Assembly: GCF_019649055.1 (NCBI RefSeq)
Contig: NW_026570235.1
Span: 310,001 to 374,000 of the forward strand
Source: Paramacrobiotus metropolitanus
Lineage: Eukaryota > Tardigrada > Eutardigrada > Parachela > Macrobiotidae
Direction of reading: 5' to 3'
Length of the DNA stretch: 64,000 bases
Shown here: positions 26,087 through 38,700 of the stretch, one piece after another
How the letters are laid out: each line of letters starts with the position of its first letter
Numbering within the stretch: the first letter of the stretch is position 1
The notes under the pieces: generated by a model
What the model was told of the DNA's origin: nothing
Seen by the model: only the letters and a program-made list of their open reading frames with translations
Databases searched by the model: none
Program-made: the position numbers and the translations under genes

Positions 26087-26326
26087 TTATATAACGCAAG
26101 CTTGATTACCCACCCCGATATGGTGAACAATCTGTAATATTTTGTATGAAGTATGGTGATCGCCAATAACTGCCCGAATCGAGTACTGTATTTGAATAGT
26201 GACGTTGTTGTCTCCATCTATTGTAATTACGATAGGCGAGTATGGGTTGGTGATTGTTATATCGAGTGTTTGCCCGGTGCTGCTGCAGTTCATGGAGTCT
26301 CCTCTAGCGACCATAATCCGTTTCAT
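26087..26326 (-). other. Orphan 79-codon open frame, unsupported
   Basis: The frame begins with MKRIMVARGDSMNCSS and continues with alternating hydrophobic and polar residues like beta strands (LDITITNPYSPIVITIDGD, NVTIQIQYSIRAVIG), then reaches a potential splice donor. No upstream or downstream partner exon was found and I recognise no family. The + strand has an 88-codon frame over the same bases, so strand choice is uncertain. Treat it as a candidate only. Confidence 0.15.
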
Positions 26327-29300
26327 AAAGGTCTAGAAAGCTCTTTGTTCTTTCATGGAGTCTCAAATTGGCACGTTAGTGAGAATATAGAGAGAAAAGG
26401 CCCTGACATTACCCAATAAATAACGTCGTTCGCCGGCGCACATTATAACTGCAGTTCACTTAGCGGTCTGTTTCTGAAGGGCAGCTTTGGTCTGGGCGCG
26501 ACTCCGGTGGAACAGAGGTGGCCATGCTGAGCCAGCTTGCTTTTGTGTCTGGCCGGGACACACTGATTAATGGTCGTCGAGGAAAAGGAAAAGAAAAGTG
26601 AAAACATGTGTTCGATAGAAATACGTGCGCAAATATATTCTGTTAAATTCGGCTATAGATACGTGTGCAAGACATCTCTGAATGACCATTCACAGTGCTG
26701 CATCTCAATGAAAATACTGAATTTTGCCACTAGTGTTTTGACAAAAGTGTTCCCATTTAGGCCCGGTATCTTCGTCTCTTTTATAAAATATAGGAATAGA
26801 ATATCTTCAGTGTTTTTGCAGCCTGGATACAAATTTTCTAAACGAAACGTATATGTAATGTAATACAAGGTTTTATAGAAGTGAGTATTCGGATTGAGAA
26901 AAATAGATGCTAAACCGAATCCGACCAAAGATAACTATTAAAATCAAATCTGATCCTGAAGAGACGTTGATTAGCATTATGATGCGCATCAACCTCTGGC
27001 CAGTATGTCATCGGAATTCTTGGCCATCTGGGTCTCAAAGCAGACGCAGTGTTGCATCACTTCAAACATCACCGCACCGCTTGTAGCATTCATAATATTA
27101 TTGTAGTCTTGAATTCCACATTACACCGGTGCGCATCAGCACAGGATATTAATACGTGTGAATGATATTGTACTATTTGCTCGAAAAGACCATTTTTTTC
27201 AAAACTACTGATAAATTCAGATATGCCGGCCGGCACTGGAGATTGGAGTGCTAACGGTCGCACTTTATTAAAATAGACAACTTTCAGAGTTCAGACTACA
27301 CCGACATACATGTTGGTTCTAGTGCAAAAAAATCGTAGATACAGTAATAAATCAACGGCACATTTCAGAATTAACTAATTTATGACAGTTTGTCAGCTTC
27401 AACTTTAGGTAACCCCCTGCTTGCTGCTGTGCTCTGTCTACCAAGCGCTAACATTTAGTAATGTGCCATGTAAATATACTTGGCCAAAATCAACAGAACG
27501 TGGTCTGTTACACCTTTTATACGACACAATCTCTTCACATACTAAAAATTTTATAAAATTTGTTAAGTGCAACAGTTTATCTCGAAATTTGTCCCAGAAA
27601 GTTGTAATAAACGCTTAAGTGTTTTGTCTGCGTACGTGAAACGGATCTTTTGCAAATGAGTATTGGGAAGTTATTCCAAATATTTGGCACGACACAACAA
27701 GGTTTAACGAAAGGATAAAAAACGATTGATGTTTGGTATATTTTTCAATATTTGCTTGATGATCCGCGCTATTAAGCTGACCTAACAGCTGAGCTGACCG
27801 GTTTGACTTGTTATGCACAGCGTCGGATCTGGCATCAAAATGAACTGCGATCTGATCATCTCATTATTATATGGATCCTAAATGTTGATGTTCTTGTTTG
27901 AACATATTACCACTAAATTTCTCGAACTGAAGTACAAATTTCCCTGACGACGAATGCTAACTGGCCTAAAAGTCGGCTAGACGTGTGTCTAAAATTTTCT
28001 TTTCTTTGAACAATGTTTTTGTTTGTGTAAGATGATCTGCATCGTTGTTACGCAGATGGTCATTTGAGCCGGTCAGCTTCACTAACACCACTGCTTGGCT
28101 ATGCACTTTCAATGTCACTGGCAACAATATCAGCATTGTGTGATTATGTATGGGGACTTCACGGAAAAGTGGTTAACGATGGACATCTATGTGTAAAACC
28201 TAACCTAATTTGAAGTCTCCTGCTTGAGTGCTCGCACACCTTTCCGTACCGCAAACACGTTTTTGTTCTGCAACTGGTTAGCAGCTCTTGTACTCGTATG
28301 TATATACGGCGTGTGGATTCTGAAAGATTCGATGGTGTTTTTTCTAAATTTTTTGCCTAAATTTTCTCAGTTTTCTCTTTGCAAGTACTGTATATATATA
28401 ATTATCTCACGTTACACGCCGCAATCATGGGTATAATTGCGACGGTAATTCTACTACGGCGTTTTATTTAATTATAGTCGCGTATGCTGATCAATATTTA
28501 ACCGTAAATTGAATTTATAAAGATCAAGATCAAACAGACACTATAGGATCAAATAAAATTTGTTTGTATGAGCCGGTAACGATAAATACTAACATCCGAA
28601 GTGTCGGTGTTGCACAACTCTTTTTTTCTTGCAAACGTCTACCTAAATGAATCTCGTGCACATAACAGCCCTCTTCTGCTGCGCACGAGGTAATTTTCTT
28701 TTCAGTTCAACAAGAACATTTTATAGGTATTTGAGTAGGCATACGATAATCGAGTAGCAGAAAATGCATACCTCGTTGTGTATATGGTATTTGTAATAGT
28801 AATCGATAAGATGCTGCCGGTATACTTTCCTGTTGACCGTACTAGCCAGTTCTGATAGAGAAAATGGACCAATAACATTACGCTGACAGCTTACTTCCTA
28901 ACAGCACCGCCAATAACACATGTATCGTAATCAGACGTGGGCGTTTATGGATGCTAACGGCTGTGTATGCAGTGCCAAAGTGCATTATGACCAACTCAGT
29001 TTATCTGAAATATTTTACAGCTATTTTGTAATATTTTTGATAAGCGTGCATCACTTTTGAGAGCAAGTGTCTGCCTGCCTACTCATATTACGGCGCAGCA
29101 TGCTTTCCAGTCGCCTTGTGAGCTAATCGGTCTAAGTTATGAACTCTTAGCGATAATAATAATTTCTTTGTATTTTATTCCCCACCAGCCATGCACTGGC
29201 CAGTTAGATGTCTTTGCAAATTGTATGCAGCGGAAGTTTGTATATGCCGTATATGTGTCGTCTTGTACTGGTTATTCTCCAGTGGAGCATGAAGCGAAAT

Positions 29301-29560
29301 GACCATTAAAAAATCCGCGAGAGTGGCTTTAACGCGGTATTGATGTTTTGGTCTGTGTTATCGAAAACTTTCTCTTGCGACTTTTCTACCAAGCAGTTAC
29401 GGCTAATGTTTTTTCTCTTTATTTCCGTCACGAACGCACACATGGCCTCCTGACGTCTGCATTGTGATTTTTCGCGCGCATCTCTGGCTAAAAAACAAGC
29501 GTAGAGTGATTTGTTGCCATTTGGCTATGCAAAAATCAATTGTTTTGCCTTGTTGTTGCA

Positions 29561-29720
29561 GCTTGGAATTAAATCCGGACTTTTCACATGGTGAATATTC
29601 AGCGCCGTCGCACGAGCAACAACCAGTCTGAATTCGTAATGAATGCCATGAGCAGACAGTTCCGGTCGGATTTTATTATATGGATGTGTTGAACTGCTGC
29701 AGCATTGCACGGCAGCAGCC
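29561..29720 (+). promoter_or_regulatory. Probable 5' UTR exon of the fat-like cadherin, with an upstream ORF
   Basis: A good acceptor (TTGTTGTTGCAG) ends at 29560, suggesting a 5' UTR exon that continues into the start codon at 29721. Within it an upstream ORF of 34 codons runs from ATG 29588 to TGA 29692 (begins MVNIQRRRTSNN). It ends 28 bases before the cadherin ATG and is in a different frame. Such a uORF could lower translation of the main frame; this is inferred from the sequence only. Confidence 0.4.
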
Positions 29721-32700
29721 ATGTTCGCTCAATTCCGGAAATGGCGATGGAGGTGGAAAAGCAATTTTCCTACCGTTATTGCCGTTGTATTAGTAGTGCA
29801 TTTAATTGTGGAATGTTGTGGCCTCAATCAAGCGTCTTTCAAATTTACCCAGCAGTCATACAATGTTAGCATTCCGGAGAGTCCGGACGGTAAAGCCTAC
29901 GCGGTGCCCGATATACATGCTGAACGCATGGGCATTCCCATAAGTGATCCTAATGTGGAAATTAGATACCGCGTCATTAGCGGTGATAAGCGGAAAATCT
30001 TTCGCGCATTACCGGTCCGCATTGGGGATTTTCGCTTTTGTGTACTGCGACCGCGTTCCAGCACCGGAAGCCGGCTTAATCGCGAGCTGGACAGGTATTA
30101 TGAGTTGACAATTGAGGGGACAGCGAAGGGATTTCCCGGTTTAGCGGCGCTGACGTCCGTTAATGTGACGGTACTGGATAAGAACGATCTCAGCCCGCTC
30201 TTTTATCCCACCAAATACACCGTCACAATTGACGAGGATGTACCGCTACATTCCAAAATCCTCCAAGTCACCGCAACGGACGCCGATGCGGGATTAAATG
30301 GCGATATTTATTATGTGATCCATGACCCGACGGCCGGCAGTTTTTTCACCATCCATCCCCAAAGTGGAATATTGTCAGCCATTCGGCCGCCGAACGTCGA
30401 CATACAAAAAGACTTTCGAATCAGCGTTAATGCACACGACCGTGGGGTGAAAAGCAATAAAATATACATGGCCGGTGGAGAAATGCCGTCGAACGCCGAC
30501 GTTATTGTTCAAGTTCGCCGGGCAAACCGCAACGCACCCGGCATTCTCGTACAGTCCCTGTCGGCACTGACACTCAAAACACATCCTCTGGCGGTGGGAA
30601 TACTGCAGGTGACCGATCCCGACCCCGGTCTGCATGGTCAAATTGACACGGTGCAAGTGGTCGATAAGGGAAACTACAGTAACTGGTTTTACACGACACC
30701 TGCCGGCACGCCTGGCAGCTACTACATCCAAGTGCGCGATCGAGCCTGGCTGCAAAATATGGATAATATCGTGCTGACGATCAAGGCCACCGACCGGGGA
30801 CTTCCGGCCCAGTCCAGCTGGAAGGTTGTCAATGTGTCCTTATTTCCGGTGAACGAGCATGCACCCAAACTGCAGATAGAGCATTTAACCTTGGATATTC
30901 CGGAGAATCTGCCGGTTAACACATTTCTCACCCACATACGTGCCACGGATGAGGATGCCGGTCGCAATGGGCGAGTGCGTTTTAGCCTGTTGACGCGAAC
31001 GGACATATTCCGCATCAACAGCATAACCGGATGGATTATCCTGCTGCGCCCCCTGGACCGCGAAACAAGAAACGTTTATGAATTGGAAGTCGTCGTCACA
31101 GATGATGCACCCGAGGGACAGCAGAAATCTGACGCGGCCAAAATTACCATGAAAATTGTTGATGAAAATGACAATGGTAAGTACATGTACAACCACGCTA
31201 CTATGTGGCGTTTAGTGAAACATAAAATGCGTAGCTTATAGAGCGGTCCGACGAAAAGTAAAAGCGCATTCGAATATTATAGGCTTAAATGCTTTAAAAG
31301 TTACACCTGCTCCTAGTCGCCGTTTAATCCAAAGCCTTAAAGCAAAGTTAAACCCCACGCCAAATTAAATGCGTAGTTTGTAATATTTGTATATAAATAT
31401 TCAGGTAGTAAGGAAGCCGACACGTATACCTATGAATGTAAATAAAATTGCATTTTACGAAATCGTTTTGGCACAATAATAATTTTACATGACTACGTGG
31501 TCACGTTAAAATAATTATGATGCAAATCTGATTTCCGAAATTGATTTTTTTAAGGGAGCTTGTAAGCATTGTACCTTGTTTTGTTTTGTACCTAATTTTG
31601 CCACAATTTATACAACTCGGTAATCAAAACAAGATATTCTTTTTGCTGGTATTTCTGTTTTGATCTAACTGGGAAATAAACAAGACTACAGATTTTCTAA
31701 CTGATGTCAATAATAATAAAACTGGCTAGACTACAGTATTTGGGTAATACTAATCTTTAGTAATCAGCGCAAACTACTGCATTTCATTTGGTTTGAATCT
31801 GTAGTACTTTCATGTGATTTACAGTATGGCACGCAGAAAATATTTGTGACTTGACCACAAATATGTGGCTGAGAAAAATCGATTATAGGGCACAAAGGAT
31901 AAGATACTTTAAATGGTGCTATTGATTTGCCATAAAGCTTCGCAACAGTGGAATGCAGACGTTAAAAAAGCAAATTGCCGGACTTATCAATTTTCATTAC
32001 CGCACTTTTTGCAGCATATGTCGTTGTACACTGGCAGATTGTATTGATATTTGATTACGATATTTCCTGCAGATGTCCTCATGTAGACTTTAGAAGATCT
32101 GAATGGTAATTACTTTCTTTTGTAATTTGTGTCTGTTGTATGATCTGTAGATCCAGTTTTCGCCGCTGCCGAAGTGTCAGTGGACATTGTGGAGAATGAG
32201 CCGGCTGGATCCATTATTTATACCGCATCCGCGCACGATCAAGATATCGGCGATAATGCGCTGATCAGCTACAGCATCGCTAATTTGAACGAGATTCCCT
32301 TCCAAATCGACGCACACACTGGCCAAATTAGGCTGCTTCGTAATCTGGATTACGAAGTCGACAAACGGGATTATTTGCTGCGCGTACGTGCTGCCGACCG
32401 CGGTCAGCCATTACGACGGGAAAGCGAGATGACCCTAATTGTCAGACTACGGGATCGCAACGACAATGCGCCTGTCTTCAAAAAACTCAACTGCCACGGC
32501 ACAATTGCGGTCAGCAGCAGCAGTGCAACGACAGCGGAAAGCAATCTGTTGACATTATCGGCGATTGATGCTGATGAGAGTGATGCTGTCACTTACAAAC
32601 TGCTAAATGACGAAGAACCCATTAGGAAATGCTTCGGTCTCAACCAGTCGACCGGTGACGTCACGTTAACGTGTGATTTAAAAAAGGATTTAATAGCCCT

Positions 32701-35700
32701 TAATGGGAATGATATTGCGCTGCGCTTTACCGCCACTGATGGCTCCTTGGAGGCCGACAAGATGTTGTGGGTCAACCTGACACTTAGCCGAACCGACGCC
32801 CGACTTAACACGCCGACCGACAGGTCAATTAATATCCAATGTCAGCCCAATCCCCAGGCGAGCCTCTTGGCCGGCATACAACAACAATCCGCCGAGAACA
32901 ATGCCCGCATGGACACGTTTCCCCACATGCCCGAATTCGCGCTGACCAACCGACGCACACCGAAGTTTCCCACTGACTTCCCGGCCATTATCCATCTGGA
33001 TGAGGATAGTGAAGTGGAGAGTAAAGTGCTACAACTTAATGCCATAGACGAGGATTACGGCTACAATGGGTTATTGCGCTATTCAGCTGTGTCGGATGAC
33101 GATTATTTCCGCTGCAACCCCGAGGGACAGCTTGTGTTAGCGCGCCCGCTCGACCGGGAATCCAAGCTGATGCACAGTGTGAACATTACGGTGGAGGACA
33201 GCGGCAGCCCGCCACGGACATCATCCCGCTTACTACTCGTTAAAGTCCTCGATAAGAACGATAACAGTAAGTTAAAGAGTAGCCATTTCATCATCAAATT
33301 GTCTGCCCGTATATATACATGTCCGGCAAGGCAGAAATGGTCATCTGCTGCACATAGCAGAAGCGATGCGATTACATTCGATGAAATGTTAGTGTATATC
33401 GATCAATCAGTATGTTAAGCACATTTTTGACAACCGATTAAACAGCCGTTTCACTAGCGATGCGCTGAGTTATTCCGAAAACTTGTTTCAGCTTTAGAAT
33501 GGAGACGTCTAACTAGATACATAAACAAGACTGTTAAAATCGTAAAACACAGATTTTGCATTAACGTCTAGCTGAAGGTTGCGGGTCGGCTATATCTATA
33601 TGTTGACGCTAATATATTCAATATAGTCGAATAATGTTTATTGCCGGCTCACTAAAGATTAATTTGTTTTTTCGCTTTTCTCAAAATTACTAGCAAATTA
33701 CAAAGAAATTTTATTTACTGTGCGAAACCGCTTACCGAAATAGGGCATTCTTTTGCATAGTGGAATGAGTGTTAAGTTGAATCCTAAATGTGCTGTTAAT
33801 AAATAATTCATAGCATAGTCCTTATTAAATTTACTGGCGTAGAGAACGCCCAAAACAGCTTGTGGCGAGCCGTAAATTTAGCAAACCGGCACATATAAAT
33901 ATTAATTAGTTCTACATCGATCAAGCGATAAGTTGTATTTGCCATGTGAACTATGTACTCGTATTCTTTTTTGAGTCTCCAGAATAAAAGAATTTCCGCT
34001 CGATATGTGTAGTCTGGAAATTGAGTCTCGTTAAAAACTGTAGAAACAATCAATACAGAAAACATATTGTCGTGAGTGCTGTTTGCCGGTGAAATTAAAC
34101 TGGACTTGCCTCACAGTCAGAAATTTAATAAGTAAATGAACATCCTTCTCTGTGCGCTGTTTTTTGCGTTTGCACGCTTAATCCGCAGCTGAATTGCTAA
34201 TCACTCAATTGCCGTCAGTGTGTGTTGACTCTTAACACTGTTTTTTTGATTATAATCCGTTAGGTCCCCAGTTCGATCCAGTGGGCTGTGCGTTTTCCGT
34301 GGCGGAAAACAGTGCACATGGCAGCGTGATCGGTTTCATCAAAGCCACTGATGCCGACGAGGGTCTCAACGGAAGAATCACATACTCGACACCATCTGCA
34401 CGTGAGCCCTTTGCCATTCATCCCGAATCGGGTGCATTAAGCATTCATGGCCGTATTGATTACGAAACGGTGAAGGAGTACAGATTCACTGTACTGGCCA
34501 GTGATAGCTCCGTGGACACAGCGCCGCGCACATCCTCCTTAGAGTGCTCGGTGGCGGTGGTGGACGCTAACGATAATGCACCACTTTTCCCATCAAGTTT
34601 GATTAAAATTTCCATCCCAGAGGATTTCCCGGTTGGAGCGGTGTTGACGTTTGTCACAGCGCTGGATGTGGACAGCGGCCACAACGGGCAAGTGGAGTAC
34701 AGTTTGGCAGAGGAAAATGATATTTCCACGAGCGAGACGGCAGCAGCCGCTGACCGGAAACAAACAACTGAAGGCCATCAGCCGAATGCCGACTCACTCT
34801 TTGCTGTGCATCCACTCACCGGGGCTCTGACGCTGCGGCATGCGCTCGACTTCGAGATGGTGTCAGTTTACAATATTTCGGTTGTGGCACAGGATAAGGG
34901 ACAGCCGAGGCTCTCGTCCACTGCTTGGGGTAAAACAGCATTTCTCGAATTACCACCGGGACAATCTTTCCGTATTAATTGTAGCAAACAAGTTGCAAAT
35001 TAGCGGCATAAGTAATTTGCGAAACTGGATACAGATGTCGCAAAAATCAACATCATCTAATCAAGTCTTTTCAGTAAAGCGGTTTAGGTTACGGTACATA
35101 CTACCCTACAGTTTTGCGTTGTTTTCAACATATTAAAACTTACTGTGCAAATTTTTTTTATCTAATTGGTCTTTTTATTCGTGCTTTTTGTGAAATACAC
35201 ATGCGACTTCCGCTGCCTAAACTCACTAAAGAAACTAGCTCGGTCGTCCTTACAAATGAAAGGCATTTTTCAAAACAACTTTATTTATTGTTTAGCCGGC
35301 AAAAAAATCAAGTTATGTCTCAGATTATGGGTATACTATTTCCTGTTTTAGTTGAAATTTTTGTGGAGGACGTGGATGAGAATCTGCATGCGCCGAAATT
35401 TAAAGACTTTGTATTGTCAGCCAGTGTTCTGGAAAATCAGCCGGTTGACACATTCGTCACACAGGTGAAGGCCATTGACGAGGATGGCGATAAAGTGGCA
35501 TATTCCCTTGTTGGTGGATCTGGATTACACCTTTTCCGAATGGATAGTGACGGTACAGTAAAGTTAATTAGCCAGACAGTCTCACGTTCCATGGATTTTT
35601 CTCACAGAGTATCAGATAGAACGCACACACAGTACACTACACAACCCAGCAGTTTCAATTACCGCCTTACTCCAAAACCAGCATGAATTCATTTTCCGCT

Positions 35701-38700
35701 CTAAATGACGGCCGGCTGCACACCACTAGCAGCTGCCGGCAGAGAATTCCGAATTAGCTTATTGACAAATTTGCCGCTTGCGGGGGTGTTGTATGTAGCT
35801 GGCTAACTGTTTAATCTTTCAAAAATTGTCATTTTGACCTCAGCCACAGACCGAAATTGGGAGAAAAATCTTTCTCCATTACTCACTGTTAGCAAATTTT
35901 TTCCTTTCATTTTTATTTTGTCAATAGTACAGTGTATGGTTTAGTAATTTTGGGGCAGAATCATTGTACGCCGTTCGGCGGCTGGCGGGGATTTATTTTG
36001 ACAATTAGGTCATCAGCGACCAAGCTTATTGGTAGCGCACATTTTTCTCCCCTGGATTACCACTTTTTGCCATATATATCAATCAGGTCCGCACATTTAT
36101 TCAGCGGCTGCTAAATCGGAAAATGATAGTTTTGCCAATAAACTCTACTCTGCAGCCCTGACACTAATGGACTTGTTGAGTATATTTTCTGGCTATTTCG
36201 CGCGGAAATATGGAATTACTCCTATTAGTATTAGCAATTAAAGAGGAATGGCATCTTTTGAGATGCATTTATGTTAAGTTGACCTAATATGCCGATGGGG
36301 CGATGTATAAAAGCGAGGGAATGAGGCTAAAATGCTGATAACAAGATGTGGATTTTAACGCGCACGCTTATATGCATGGAGCAGGCATACACACTTATTT
36401 GGAGAAATATATGCATATAGCGGTCAGCGTTTGTCTAATGGCGCATGGCAATGTATGAATAAATTGGGTTATGAATCTGATAATACATTCGCCGTTCAAT
36501 AAATGTGCCCGAGTACAGTGCGCGTCAAGGGCATTAGGTATTTTCGATTATGCTAAAGTGTATTTGACGTTACTATTAATAGAGGAAAAGCCGGTCCATG
36601 CCCTCTGAAGGAGCAGGTCCTTTGTGAGATGAAGCGGAAGCAATCGGTTTATAGTTCGATTGATAAATTGTCCCCTTGCAGTTTAATGCGCTTTCGAAAA
36701 TGAATTAGGTAGTCTTCCTGGTTTTGGATTACCGCGCTCTTTAAGAAAATTTTTAAATATTTTAGCTTTCAGTTATTATTTTATTAAAAAATATTATCTT
36801 GGTGACTTGATATAAAATCACATGTATGAAAATTAAGTAATGGTTTGTGTGTATGGGATTACGCTTATGAGAGACGCATATAAGGCAATACTGGTTGTGA
36901 AGTTCAATAAAATTAGGCGATTGTGCCAGCTGTTAAACTTCGAATTCTACAAAGCTTGAGCCTTGAAGACAGTTCGAACCACCTCCACTTCTTTTCTGCT
37001 TTAATGATCTCCTTGTTTGTGCGTAACGACATACGTAATTTCACGACTGCAATAAAACATAATATCAATTATCGCCGCGGTGGTAAAATAATCCTCAACA
37101 GCGCCCATAAAAAGTTCAACAAGCACGTATACCGCTGCTTCTTTCCACATGTATTCGAGCAATCTTTTGTAATCTGAACAGCATGCGGTAAGCAGTGAGG
37201 TGGAAGTCGGTTATAAGCAAGATAGGTGGATGTAAACGCATCTACAAATACTTCAGTTTCTGCTTATTTTTTAAGACAACCGCAACATTATGTAATTATG
37301 CTGCCTGAAACAAAAAATTGCCAATATCTTGAAGTGGGGACTACAAAGCTCAAGATGTTTTTCCAAATGATATGTACCGCTAGCATAACGAAACTCTTGG
37401 CATCTTGATGTCTTTTCCAACGTTTCTATCAAATTTCCTTGAGTTTCGTGTAAATAGTGGAATTGTGTGACGCTTGGCGCCGCACAGGAAATTGTTTTAT
37501 TATCGATATTTACTGAAGTATTCTCTGCAGGCTAATTCGATTGCCATGTACACAATCTCAGGTGATTTTGTGCATGTCTACAAATGCAGGCCGTACTCGC
37601 TTATTACTGACCATTTGCTTTCCTGGGCCAGTGCATATATTACAATTCCCATGCCAAACACCATTAATATTAAAAATTTACACCCGACACCGCGGTGATA
37701 ACTTGTGTAGCCACACCGGCGCATGCTCACTTTTAACTGCAGACTTACCGGCATTTTCTGATAGCGCCGTAATTACATTTTATACAGGGATAAGATAATC
37801 ACTGGGGTACTTAGCTGTGCATTTGGGCGCACTTTTTACGGTAGATCACGGCTTCGATTTTAGAGATAGTCAGATAGAGAACAGCAAAACAGAAAAAAGT
37901 AGAAGATATACGAATTACCAAATTTGTAGAGTTATTTAATGCCGTCCATTGGTTTGGCACACTAACACATAATAATTATGCCAACTGCATGTCCTAGAGA
38001 ACGCTAAAGTTTTCTTATTTATATTGGCACTTCTATAAAACTGCACAGATGGTCAGTCCCGCAACTCTATTCAGTTCTGAAATCGGCTAAGCAAACAGAG
38101 CTGTTGGGGAAAGTGGTCAAACTTGTACGAAATATGGTCAGCGAATTATTGTGTTATAGGGTTATTATGCTAGCCGTTTTTACAAATGATATTGTCTGCA
38201 CATTTGCACATACATGGGTCACTGTATTCAGGACACATGTTTTTCGAAAGGGAATACATTAATTTCTGATCAGTAATATTTTCTATCCGTCGGTAAACGT
38301 TAGCTTAATCACATGCTTTATCAAAACCTCATCCGTCATTATCAGATTCCGTGTGCGAAGAAGGAGCATTCCTTATCGATTAGATGATCCTTAATGTCAA
38401 AAAGAAAACTGTATATTAAGGAGAAGCTTGAAGTATTTTTATAGCGGATAGTGAAGCTTTTCCGGATGCAAATATTTGTTCTTACTCAGAGTCTATTTGC
38501 GCAATGTATGTTGAACGTTGATCAGAAATTTACAACTGAACACTTTTAATTTTATCAGCGTATTTGTATGCGCAACTTGACTGGGCACGTAATCTCAGAG
38601 TCTACATCGGTGAATAACAAAATTTAGAGCAAATCGATCAAATCATCGTGTCCACTCAGTGAGAACACTGCAGTACCATTTCCTCAGCACTCAGTAAAAT

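Larger units (their letters stand above)
24018..29560. other. Gene-poor 5.5 kb upstream of the cadherin gene
   Basis: I see no gene with recognisable similarity. The region probably contains the SERAC1 3' UTR and the promoter, 5' UTR exons and regulatory DNA of the giant cadherin. A GC-richer island lies around 26420-26590. The most protein-like frame is on the minus strand at 26087-26326 (79 codons), with a beta-strand-like stretch (TLDITITNPYSPIVITIDGD) followed by a donor-like GG|GTGGGT; it is unsupported by any neighbouring exon. No tRNA, rRNA or transposon was identified. Confidence 0.5.
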
